Source: Anisakis pegreffii (Eukaryota > Nematoda > Chromadorea > Rhabditida > Anisakidae). Taken from it: a stretch of 64,000 bases of DNA. Positions 27,475 to 38,192 of the stretch are shown piece by piece. The stretch covers positions 248,001 through 312,000 of the forward strand of contig JAPYMA010000597.1 in assembly GCA_035041965.1 (NCBI GenBank), read 5' to 3'. Under the pieces are notes generated by a model that was given only the letters and a program-made list of their open reading frames with translations, ran no database searches and was not told the DNA's origin. Position numbers and translations under genes: made by a program. The first letter of the stretch is position 1, and the number at the start of each line of letters is the position of its first letter.

Positions 27475-28283
27475 TAACAACATACATCACATCATACCAT
27501 ATCACAATACTATCATATCACAAATAATAGAGCACCAACGAAAAAACACATCAGGACACCAGTTCCTTTAGGCAATCAATTCATTCCATCATCGCAAACT
27601 GACCTATTCAAGTCATGCCACACATTACCGCAAAGTAGAACAGTGATCTGCAGTAATAGATTTGTTATCTTCAGATAAAAAGAACATTTCTAACAATTAT
27701 AGCATATGCTAATCCAACGAAACATATTCAATTACCCCAAATGACCGAGTTCGGTTACCTAATCTCTTATTGTGTTCCAGACAAAAACCAATGAAGAGTG
27801 AACGAAAAATAGGGGAAGCAGGGACTCATTGCAGAACATGCATTTAAAAAAAGATTTAAGCATGAAAAGACATACTGTAGCGGATAAAAAAAACATGCAA
27901 ATGTTGAAAAAACTCATCCAGATTCAATTAAATTAAAGCTTTTGAATATTCTAATTTCATCAGCAGAGATACCCTGTGTCTTAGCACTTATGGTGGCTCC
28001 AGAGAGAGAGAGGCGACAGATTGAGAAAGAAATGAGCAAAGTTTGGTTTATTGTTTTGTGGCTCTAAAGAGAGCCGTTGGGTTACATCGGATCTAAACAG
28101 GGCGCTTGAGTAACACTGACGCTGAAGAGGGCCGTTAGTTTAATATTGAAAAACCTTACGCCTTGGTATCTGCAATAAAGTGCTACGTACGTATACTAAT
28201 CAAAAAAGAAGCAAATGTAACGTAAACATCTAATAAATTAAAAATGGAAAGAATCGGAACTCACAAATACATACAAAAATTTA
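27475..28283. other. Low-complexity and unannotated sequence before the 610-bp array
   Basis: It starts with CAT/CACA-rich sequence, then ordinary AT-rich DNA. A 6-bp-stem hairpin (28060-28075) resembles a histone stem but does not fit the consensus. No gene seen. Confidence 0.4.
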
Positions 28284-28445
28284 TCAATCCAACAATTTAT
28301 TACCTTCCAGTGATGAACCGGTTGCTGCGTCTTTGTAACAGTCGATCCAAAACGGCCACTCTATGGTTGAAGCACCATCGATATTCCGACTGAGCCCAAC
28401 CGAATGAATGAAAGTTGTTAACATCAACACATATAATAAACTCAT
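28284..28445 (-). CDS. Possible 53-aa secreted peptide, intact in the first repeat unit only
   Basis: The ATG at 28445 opens a frame with a hydrophobic start (MSLLYVLMLTTFIHSVG) that looks like a signal peptide, then TIEWPFWIDCYKDAATGSS and a stop. Homologous stretches in the next two units (about 29050-28890 and 29660-29500) have a stop in the leader and a one-base shift before the WTFWDDDYKDAATRSS part, so they are broken. There is one Cys after the leader. No family is known. It may be the last intact member of a family or a chance ORF within the repeat. Confidence 0.28.
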   Translation of the reverse strand: MSLLYVLMLTTFIHSVGLSRNIDGASTIEWPFWIDCYKDAATGSSLEGNKLLD

Positions 28446-28559
28446 ACGCTTATATTCAAACCATACAAAATCTAGTTTCATGAATACAAAGGGTACATAT
28501 GAAAAAGAAGAAATGGTCACAAAATGATTCTTGTTCTTTTGTTTAGTTGTCGCAGTGGC

Positions 28560-28759
28560 CAGAGACACAGATATCACATTTCCATAGAACCCGAGGTCAC
28601 CCGCCGCTGTCCATGAAAACATGGAAGTTTGACGGTACGAATGCCGGGTTCACCCGGAACCGGGATAGGATTGCTCCTTGGGTTATCAGCCCATTCTCCC
28701 GGCCGCACTGCACCCGCACACCTACAAGGGAGCTACAGAATGCAGTATCTGTGCCTCTG
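28560..28759. mobile_element. 200-bp MITE-like element, copy 1
   Basis: The left end CAGAGACACAGATATCACAT is matched by the reverse complement of the right end, CAGAGGCACAGATACTGCAT, giving terminal inverted repeats of about 20 bp with four mismatches. The interior is GC-rich, with no coding capacity of its own. No clear target-site duplication is visible. Confidence 0.6.
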
Positions 28760-29169
28760 ATCCAACTATGAATGGATGGATCAATATATAAGAACCATTC
28801 AGTGGCCAGTTTTACCTATTTGTAGGACTTAAGGATCAAGCAAAAAGAAATACAACAAGAAAAAAGATGAAGTGACAAAATAACTAGCCTCTCCGAAGGA
28901 ATGTTTGGCCACTGTTTGTCAGGGATGAACGGGTTGCTGCGTCTTTGTAATCGTCGTCCCAAAATGTCCATTCTGTGGTCGAATTCCACCGATATTCCGA
29001 TCGAATCCAACCGAGCAAATGAAAGTTATTAGCATCAGCACTTATATCAAGCTCATATGGTTATATCAAAACACATAAAATCTCGTTTCATGAGTACTAC
29101 GAGTACATATGAAAAAGAAGAAATGGTCACAAAATGATCCTTATTCTTTTGATTAGTTATTTGAGTGGC

Positions 29170-29369
29170 CAGAGACACAGATATCACATTTCCATAGAAC
29201 CCGAGGTCACCCGCCGCTGTCCATGAAAACATGGAAGTTTGACGGTACGAATGCCGGGTTCACCCGGAACCGGGATAGGATTGCTCCTTGGGTTATCAGC
29301 CCATTCTCCCGGCCGCACTGCACCCGCACACCTACAAGGGAGCTACAGAATGCAGTATCTGTGCCTCTG
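29170..29369. mobile_element. 200-bp MITE-like element, copy 2
   Basis: Nearly identical to the copy 610 bp upstream, with the same terminal inverted repeats. It was probably multiplied by tandem duplication of the whole unit rather than by independent insertion. Confidence 0.6.
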
Positions 29370-29779
29370 ATCCAATCATAAATGGATGGATGAATATATA
29401 AAAATCATTCAGTGGCCAGTTTTACCTATTTGTAGGACTTAAGGATCAAGCAAAAAGAAATACAACAAGAAAAAAGATGAAGTGACAAAATAACTAGCCT
29501 CTCCGAAGAAATGTTTGGCCACTGTTTGTCAGGGATGAACGGGTTGCTGCGTCTTTGTAATCGTCGTCCCAAAATGTCCATTCTGTGGTCGAATTCCACC
29601 GATATTCCGATCGAATCCAACCGAGCAAATGAAAGTTATTAGCATCAGCACTTATATCAAGCTCATATGGTTATATCAAAACACATAAAATCTCGTTTCA
29701 TGAGTACTACGAGTACATATGAAAAAGAAGAAATGGTCACAAAATGATCCTTATTCTTTTGATTAGTTATTTGAGTGGC

Positions 29780-29979
29780 CAGAGACACAGATATCACATT
29801 TCCATAGAACCCGAGGTCACCCGCCGCTGTCCATGAAAACATGGAAGTTTGACGGTACGAATGCCGGGTTCACCCGGAACCGGGATAGGATTGCTCCTTG
29901 GGTTATCAGCCCATTCTCCCGGCCGCACTGCACCCGCACACCTACGAGGGAGCTACAGAATGCAGTATCTGTGCCTCTG
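29780..29979. mobile_element. 200-bp MITE-like element, copy 3
   Basis: Third copy in register with the array. Only isolated base changes separate it from copy 2. Confidence 0.6.
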
Positions 29980-30171
29980 ATCCAATCATAAATGGATGGA
30001 TGAATATATAAAAATCATTCAGTGGCCAGTTTTGCCTATTTGTAGGACTAAGGACCAAGCAAAATGAAATACAACAAGAAAAAAGTTGAAGTGACAAAAT
30101 AACTAGCCTTTGCATCGTGGAAATCTGCTGGCGACCCTCATCTTCCGCATTCACCCGATCACCAATACCTA

Positions 30172-30399
30172 TTATTCATCGAACCATTGAGCCGCTGAAA
30201 CATGTGTAGTAATTAGGAGTAACAATCCGTTAGATTGTAGTCCAAAAAACGTATTCGACACGCCAAAAAGTACATCGACAACGGAGAGAAATGAAAATAC
30301 TTCAGCGAGCTCACTACACCAATTTTCTACTGCAAAACGCAACATTCTCAGGAACTTTTCATTAAAGAAGTAAAGAAAATGATTTACATTTATTATCAC
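30172..30399 (-). other. Coding-like hydrophobic patch, possible exon or pseudo-exon
   Basis: The minus strand reads FAVENWCSELAEVFSFLS, VVDVLFGVSNTFFGLQSN, GLLLLITTHVSAAQWFDE and a stop. A good acceptor (GTTTTGCAG) sits before ENWC. The pattern resembles one hydrophobic segment of a membrane enzyme such as a 3-hydroxyacyl-CoA dehydratase, but this is weak. No upstream exon was found. Confidence 0.25.
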
Positions 30400-31365
30400 A
30401 TTAATGAATGAGGAACGTCACTTAACAGCAAACTTTCTGAATCCGTCAACTATGATATCTAATCACATCATTTGTGACATACTTAAAAAGTACCCGAAAA
30501 GAACAAGAAAACACAAATAGGGCTCCTATAAAAGCAACCATTGGTAAAGAGTTCAAATTTACCTCATGAATACGCTAAATTTGTTAATTTCACGTAAATT
30601 AATTATCATTTGCAAAATTAACGTGAGTAATTAATCACAAAATTTAAAATTAATTAGTCTATATAACGAAAAAAGTCGAGTATATGAACGTGAACTGAAT
30701 GAACCAATAGTTCGTAGCTGAATCACTTCAGAATCATTGCGTTTAGTTTGTAGCTGTATTTTCTAGTGGAAATGAGGACAAAACTAGCACAAACAAAATT
30801 GATGCATTGGAAAGCGATTAGAGTCTTGTACAAATACATAAATTTCTGAACAGATGAAGCTTTTATTTTGCGAAAAGCAGACTTTGTGAGATTAAAAGTG
30901 AACCGATCTCAGCATCTCGCTATCATCGAACATCGCTTATTAGACTTCTTATTTTCTTCACTACGACCTACTCGGATATTACGATACGTATTCACATCAA
31001 ACATGACACTGCACTGAAAGAGCACAATCAATATTGTGAGAAAGCCCTCGGCTCATTTTATTAATCTCTTGATGTTACTGATTGCTGAAGACATTTCACT
31101 GTTGCGCAGCCCGAAACCTGTCTTTCCTTCGAGACTGTGTTTCGGCAGCTCCACAAAAGTGATGATAGTCTTTATGAACCGTTATTATCAACAACTGATT
31201 CACTATCTGCATAATAGTGAACTGCTGGAAAATTATAAATCATCAAGTAACGTTAGATGCATTTTTGTGAGATTAGATGCAAATTTGGGTGACTATTCAA
31301 AAGAGTGCAAATTAAAGTGAGAGAAATTCTTTTGAGTTCATTCAGTAGTTCATTTGATAGTTGAG
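30400..31365. other. Region upstream of the MSP-domain gene; no gene seen
   Basis: AT-rich. It should include the promoter of the MSP-domain gene. A 94-codon plus-strand ORF (31036-31320) has no recognised domain and is not called. Confidence 0.4.
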
Positions 31366-32300
31366 ATGAGCGCCATAACGGTTGAGCCCAGATCGGCGCG
31401 GTTGAACGTGAAAGGCGGAAAGTCACATCATCAAATCCAAAACAATCGTTTCGTTCGTTATGCTTTCAAACTTCGTTTCACCGACAACGAGCATTTCCGA
31501 TTCCATCCGGTCTATGGCTTCATCGAGCCACAAAGTAGCACACCACTCACAATACGTCGAATTCCGGCCGACACTGGGCCCACTGACGAACAGCTCATTA
31601 TACAATATGCTCAGGTGCTACTCTGTTCCGTCATATCCGTGTTATGTTTCCAGATTGAATTCAACTCGCTGAATTCAGTCAGGAAACAGCTCATTATACA
31701 ATATATAAAAGTAACACTTCATTATGATACAATTAACCTTTATGCATTTGTAACATGCAGCAGACTCATGCAAAACAATGGAAAACATCACAGAATGACG
31801 ACTAAACTTTTGAAAGAAAATTTTGAAGATATCCATTTTACTGTAATTTCTGTTACTTGAATGCATTGACATTTTTAGATTACACTTGTAAATTTATTTC
31901 TCGCCTTCAATGCTTCTTGTTGAAAATGAAAGTAGCAGCTGTTAAATAAGGGCTAGCCTAGAAGCGTCGAAAACTCAAAAGTTCGAACTGGATTCAGTGA
32001 AGCTTGTACCCAAATTTAGGCTGATACCTGGACCCTACCTTGAACTTATACCCGGACTCAAGCTAATGCTTGGCTTAAGTCTCACGCTTCCACTTACGCT
32101 TAAGCTCCGAACGTTTTTCCATCAAACAATATTCAACGTTTTCCCATCGAACAATATTCAACATTTGATTTTCGATACTTTTAAAAGATTCGTTGATAAG
32201 GAAAATATTTCAGGTTGCTCTGGACTGCATCGATCCAAAATCACCGTTCAAAGCAATGGCTGAGGAAGGTGAAATAATTATATCAGTTTCAGCGAGTTGA
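31366..32300 (+). CDS. MSP-domain protein (sperm-specific SSP-like), 111 aa
   Basis: Two exons: 31366-31614 (donor CAG|GTGCTA) and 32214-32300 (acceptor ATTTCAG), joined in phase 0. The protein starts MSAITVEPRSARLNVKGG, continues with YAFKLRFTDNEHFRFHPVYG, then FIEPQSSTPLTIRR, and ends with EEGEIIISVSAS. This is the order of strands in the immunoglobulin-like major sperm protein fold. The length (111) fits the short stand-alone SSP/MSP-like proteins of nematodes, which act in sperm or as small cytosolic scaffolds. No signal peptide or membrane anchor. The in-frame TTG codon 12 nt earlier is less likely as start. The intron contains a 19-bp copy of the end of exon 1. Confidence 0.9.
32020..32165. 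repeat. Degenerate short tandem repeats in the MSP-gene intron
   Basis: A series of related motifs (CTTATACCC, CTGATACCTGGA, CTAATGCTTGG) gives a repeating Leu/Pro pattern in one frame. It is followed by two copies of a 22-bp unit containing CAAACAATATTCAAC (about 32118-32164). Confidence 0.6.
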
Positions 32301-35085
32301 ATTTAGTCAGCAAACAATCCGTCATATTTCTCAACAAAACGAGAGATTTATGTTTAATCGCTTCAGTTCATTGTTCATACCCTCCTCAAACTTTCAGTGA
32401 TTTCTGACTAAATTCTCAATTCACAATCTGCACCTACGAATTCTTCCACAGTGCTATGCAGAAGTCATTGCCTATCATAACTTATGATTCCTTATCTTTA
32501 ATGTTACCAAAACATTTGAATTCATGAAATGAATGCAATACAAGTATCTCCCTTTTTTGTTATTATCTGAAGATGTATTGGCTAATAAATATGAATTTTT
32601 GAGAGTGTTATGACTTATAACTATGGAAGTACTTCATTGTACTACTCGAAATGTGAATAGATGGAAACGTTTTCAGTATATATTTTTTTGGAACTTTTCA
32701 AAAATGTGAATGGAAATTTTCAAAAGTATAATTCTGTGATGAATTAATTTTATGAAGAATAAAATTGATAAGTACTACAAATGTCGAAAGTGGATGGATG
32801 AAGTCTATGCGGTTACTATTTGAAGGCATGCTAATGAAGCGCACAAGTACAACGATAACATTATAGTGGTGGGATTCTCTAGCATTTTCGGAAGAATATC
32901 TTTTGGGACTTGAAGGGAACGCACTGAAATGACTGAAGGGAACCCACTTTATTATTGTATATGCCAGTTCCTGAAACGATCTATTTCTATTCCAAATTTT
33001 CCGGATTAAGCCCTTTTCCGTCTCAAATCCGAAATCAATCTGTTTTGTTTAGTAAGTTGGTAAAATGCTTTCTCAATGCGATTTTATATCCACTGATCAT
33101 CAGTGATCAACAATGCACTGCGTTGAGATAAGTACACAACTCAACAGAACTGTTAGAAGTAGAAAATTGGTTTCAGTGATGATGAGTGTGAATAGATGGA
33201 AAACCAGGTAGTGGGTTAGGCATAAATCATAAAATGCGTTATTGTTTCAAGCGATACTTTGAATGCCTCATAATATGGTAATACCAAATCATAAATATCA
33301 CGATAACAAATATCACTCGTTCATAGATTGTATATCATTTTGGTTGGACATTTCTCGTATTTACACAACAACTCGCTAATGAATGCATATTCATTTCAAG
33401 ATGATTGAGTTTATAAATCAGATGAATCGGAAATATGTATATTACGCACTGACATTGTTGCTGATGATATGATACGAGAGAAGAATGAGCATTTTTTGGT
33501 GATTAACAAGTTTGGCTAAAGCAAAGAGTAAGGCGATTTGATGTGTTCGTGTCGATCAAATTGATCACAATTTTGATGGGATTCATCTCTGCTCGATTCT
33601 TAAATCACATTCTGAGTGCACACTAATCCTCAACATTTCATTTCAACCCTGAGGGTATCACACCATTCTTGTAGTTAGCGTTCTACTCGGATATGCCATA
33701 AATTGAATATATCGTTGAGTTGCATTTGTTAGTTTCATACTTGAACAATGATGTCGCTTGGTTCCGTTACTCTTCAACTTTTTACTTAATCTACTACGAG
33801 TTTATCAGTATTATCAGTAATACTCGATAGTAATAGTAATAAGAATTACAGCTCTGATAATGATAGTAACTGGTAGGTACCATGCGATAGTCTTGCTAAG
33901 CAAATCATCTGATATGAGATTGCTGGTCATAGTGAGTGGATGATGTAACTTTGAAAGAATATCTATCAAAACTGAAATAATTTCTAATAATAAGAATTTC
34001 TATAATAGAATTTCTATGTTGAGGTTTATCTAGAAAGTAAATGATAGATAGTGTACTGTAAGGCAGTGGTTCCCACTTTCGGATGCTCCATTACCCCTTT
34101 TAATGATCTGGCAGACCGCCGTTACGCCCTCCCCCTTCCTCCCCTGCCCCTCCTGATACAAGAACTTACTATCTCTACGTATAACGTCACGAAAAAGTGG
34201 AAAACCAGTCCGGAAAGTTTTCAGTGGCGTGAAAGAAATTAGGGTCCCAGACCGTGATGTTGCTCATTGCTGCAATCGATTATGATCGCATGTAAAGTTA
34301 TTGTCTGTGACACGCTTATATCAAACTGATTCAGATGCATTCTCATTCTTTTCATACGTGTTGTAATCACTCTCATAGCTATTTCATGTGAATATCGTTC
34401 TCTTCATGAGTTTTTCTCATTCACTTCGTCTCATTTCATTTCACAGTTCGAATCAATTTCTCATTCTGTAGCATATACTATTTACTGGATGCGTTGACGA
34501 GTGTTGACAGGCGAAATCAACAATACAGCGATCGAATTGAATTGCTTAACTACGCTCGACAATCAAATGATCAATTATAGAGTGTATTCGAGAGAATGAG
34601 AATTTGAGTTTAATTGTTACGTGAAATGAATGAGAGATTAGCAAAGGAGAACATTTTTGGTGATAAAAGTTATGAGAGCGATTGTAACAGCAAGGAAAGG
34701 AATGAAAACCTTGTTAAAACTAATGAAAACCCTATTAGGCCCTTACGAGCTAATGATACTCACAATCAGAAACTAAGATAATGAAGAGTATTGCCATCAA
34801 CTACCGCATTTACAAGTCCGAGTTGAAAATCACAATGGCGTTCTATCATAACACAACAATAGCACGAAATACTAAGTTCCCGATCCCTCCATTATCTATT
34901 GATACCTCCAAATTACCCAAAATGGGTAAGTTCACCCCTTACCAGAACCACTGCTATAAGGTAATAGTTGTACAGATTATGCATAGAGACGGGTGGAATA
35001 CGCTCGGTCAAAAGAATCAGCAGTAATGAGTTCATGAGTTTGCATACTGCAACGTAAGATTTTCTGATGAAGAACGTTTTAAGGA
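32301..35085. other. Intergenic region, no gene supported; hAT-like terminus near 34064
   Basis: A long AT-rich stretch with many short repeats of TGA/ATA type. No exon chain could be built. A C-rich patch at 34064-34170 starts like a hAT transposon end. The region before 35086 should contain the promoter of the zinc-finger gene. Confidence 0.4.
34064..34170 (+). mobile_element. Possible hAT transposon end (remnant)
   Basis: It begins CAGTGGTTCCCACTTTCGG followed by a CCCCTTT-containing stretch. Many hAT and Charlie-type elements begin CAGTGGTTCCCAA with a nearby ACCCCTTT, so this resembles a decayed terminus. No matching inverted end is seen within a few hundred bases. Confidence 0.4.
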
Positions 35086-38000
35086 ATGTCTTCATCAACA
35101 ACATCAAGAACAACCTATGTATTGTCACAAATGAGGTCTAATCAGCAAACATCAAGTCCTAACAATGGTGTTTCTTCCGGACCTCAGGTTATTCAGATGA
35201 TTTTCAAAATGCCCATCCTTCTGACAACCAAACTCGAGCCTTTTCTCGTGAACACTTCAAGTTTCTTGATTCGCATGCAACTGATTTATAATCATTCTAT
35301 ATGGTGACATTTCAGGCAAATACTGATCAGCAATCTTACATGATCAACAGTAATACTGTTAATGATCCACATATGGCTGGTATGCTACAAAATGAAATAC
35401 TTATCAAAAGTATGCTACCACAATCAATGTTAACCGTGCAAATAACACCATCATCATCGGCAACTGGTTCGAAAGCAACTCATCTTCCTCAAACTTCAAT
35501 TTCTGGTTATTTTCCGAGCATATCTACCTATCTAGACAATTGCTAAGATATTATTTTAGACTGAAATTTGTCAAATATCCATAGATTCAACTGCCTTTCA
35601 TGTAGGAGTTGTATATATTGTCGTATTCACTCGAACGGAAAATTTGTTTTGAAAATAACATTCGAACCAAACGTTACACTCGAAATTCGCAAACATTTTT
35701 CGTCGTGCAATTGCCTCAGAATCGCTTTCTTCAGATTCCCAGCATCAACAACAAAAAATGTCAATGATTCCACAGCAAACACCGCCTCAATCGTACTTTC
35801 CCAATTACCCATACGCACAGTCATTATTTCCATTCTTTCCACCCATCACATGGTTGACCCCGTCACAATCACCTCAACCTACAGCTTTACCTCATCAGCC
35901 TGGCACCGTATGTTGAACAAATGTTTTTGAAAATTTCTCTTCTGATAAACTTATATTCAGGAAGTTTTCATTGGTATATTGAAGTAAGAAATTTTATCTG
36001 TATACTGATTGTGAACAGTAAAAAGTACCCAACATTTTACCACTATATTAACGATGAGTATAATAACTGAGTGTTCGAAATTTGAAGTAATCGCGTTGCT
36101 CATTTACTTATCATGGAAGTTCATCAGTGATATTCGGATGATCGTTGTTTTCCCGGAACTTATACTTCAACAAAATTTATACGGAATCGCTTTCAGCCTC
36201 TACAAGATATTTGAGAAGTCCTATTTGCAGAGCAAATCTAGTTTTGGTACACCAGATTCCGGTATCAGCTTAGGAACACCATCAGGCGCTAATAGCTCTC
36301 CGTCGACGTTGCTAACGCCACAATCGCCGTACATCAGCGGACAACCACCACTCTCGCAATTCGGCGAATTCAACCCGTTGACAGGTTGTTACTCAATAGG
36401 TTCTGGAGCCAGTACTGGACTCTCATCCGGAAATGTCCCTACGGGAGCCTCGGTTATCCCCGGAATGCCTGACATGATAGAGTATCCAATGGCCATTTCA
36501 CATCAACAACATTATCAACAAGCACCAGGCCAGTCATCGTCTACCCCAATCACGACAAACAGCCAATCAGCAATCGCTCGCAAACGAAAGCTGGCTACGA
36601 TATCGCATCGTCAACGAAGAAATTACTGTAGTATATGTCAGTCAGTGATACACGCTGAGGGAAGGCGATCGCAAGGTTAGTTACTCGATTGGTTGAGATT
36701 ATTTTTGCAGTTATCGTCGGGAATACTGTGAATTGATTTATTGTTACAATGATAATAATGATAATAATAATAATAATAATAATTATTATTATTGATACTA
36801 TTATTTTGTTGCTATTACAAGCATTATTTTAATCATTTTATCATTATTATTATTATTTTAATTAAGTCGAAGTACGATCAAAATACCAATTTGTATACAT
36901 GCAATTTTCAGTAGAAGTATTTCTCTCTGGAGCAAATCTCGATTACATTGCTTTACTTGGCGAAAACATTCAATAATTTTCAGAATGAGAGCAGCTGATT
37001 TAGTCTTTTTTTTATCACTTACCATATTTCAGGTCCACGCAGGCATGTACTGCAATTTCACGTGATGAAGCCGTTGTACAGATGCAGATTATGCGAATAC
37101 TCAAGTCCGTACGATAAGTATCACATAGCGAGTCATGCAAAACGAGTGCATGCAACCGATCGGCTCAGTGATATTTTGATTGATAATACGTCGGAATTTG
37201 AGGACGATATCCAGTATTGGACTGAGGTTTATAAAACTGCTTTATTCACTCATTTCAAATACACCAGCTTTTTGCTTGTTCGGTCTCATGCTAAGAAGTT
37301 CTTTCTCGTGTTAAAGTGCAACGCTGTCTCAATTTCATCTTATTTTGATCATTTAACTTCAAGATATTTTATAGATCAATTGCTACCGAAGAGGTTATAT
37401 TGTAATATCTGTGATATTTAACGGGTGTTATCTTTATGCCATCGGATGGACATTTAACAAATGAATTCATAATCACTTGTTTTAGAGATGTTTTGATCCA
37501 GACAAACTTCTGCAATATCGTAATAACGTAGCATTCGAACGGGAGAACGTTGCGGTCAGATCGGATGTTCATCAAGAAATGGAAACGCCGAATCCAAAAA
37601 GGAGGAAAGTGCATGGTTTTGCTGTTGAGGACCTTTTGGCTGATGATGACGATTGCAGTGAACGCGACCAAAATCTAACGCAAGTGGGGCTAGAGGTGCG
37701 TTAGCTGGTAATATGATTGAATGAGTGGTAATCATAGTGAATAATAAGAATATCAGTAATATTACCCTAATGATGTCAATGTTCATCATAATTAGAATAC
37801 TTGAAAAAAAACCAGCTATGTTAATGAAACAATGGTAGGTATAATGATGGCAACAATACAATTTGATAATAGCATTAGCGACAATGCTTTATAAAATCAT
37901 ATTTTAAAAAACTTGTCATTTTGAGACCAAATTTTGACTCTTTTTTTGATCAACCAAATGACTGAGAAATTTCGCGATTGGAATACTTTTATAGAATCTT

Positions 38001-38192
38001 ACATGCGAGAAAGGAATTGATCAAAATGAACGAATAAAGAAATCGACGAGTGTAAAACGGGCTAAAGATGAGGAGGACTGTGAAGAAAGTGAAGAGGATG
38101 CTGAACGCTTAAGTATCAAATCGCCGATCACTACTGATGATAAGGGAATGGTAGAAATTATTATACCAAAACGCCTCTTCACTGATCAATAA
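35086..38192 (+). CDS. C2H2-like zinc-finger nuclear protein, 503 aa
   Basis: Seven exons: 35086-35187, 35316-35505, 35735-35907, 36231-36675, 37033-37226, 37486-37695, 37995-38192. Total 1512 nt, all phases consistent, stop TAA. The first 280 residues are Ser/Pro/Gln-rich and probably disordered. Next comes a basic patch (ARKRKL), then two paired zinc-finger-like motifs: CSICQ with HVLQFH about 25 residues later, and CRLCEY with HIASHAKRVH. After these come an acidic EFEDDIQYW segment, a nuclear-type basic motif PKRRKV (about residue 408) and an acidic tail. The layout fits a nuclear DNA- or RNA-binding protein. The paired fingers with KPLYRC between them recall nematode LIN-26/LIR-type fingers, but that link is from memory and unproven. 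Upstream coding exons are possible. Confidence 0.83.
36755..36792. repeat. (AAT)n/(ATT)n microsatellite
   Basis: A run of AAT units turns into ATT units and so forms a small hairpin. It lies in the intron between exons 4 and 5 of the zinc-finger gene. Confidence 0.85.

Larger units (their letters stand above)
28284..30150. repeat. Tandem array, 610-bp unit, about three copies
   Basis: Markers recur exactly 610 bases apart: AGAGACACAG at 28561, 29171 and 29781, and a TGCTGCGTCTTTGTAA segment at about 28320 (variant), 28933 and 29543. The second and third units are almost identical, while the leftmost flank is diverged. Each unit combines a 200-bp GC-richer inverted-repeat element with about 400 bp containing a decayed small-peptide reading frame on the minus strand. 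Confidence 0.92.

Noticed and set aside
28060..28075. Histone-type 3' stem-loop (GGCTCT AAAG AGAGCC)
   Set aside because: The stem length fits but the loop does not match the usual UUUC-like loop on either strand, the flanking bases are wrong, and no histone gene is nearby.
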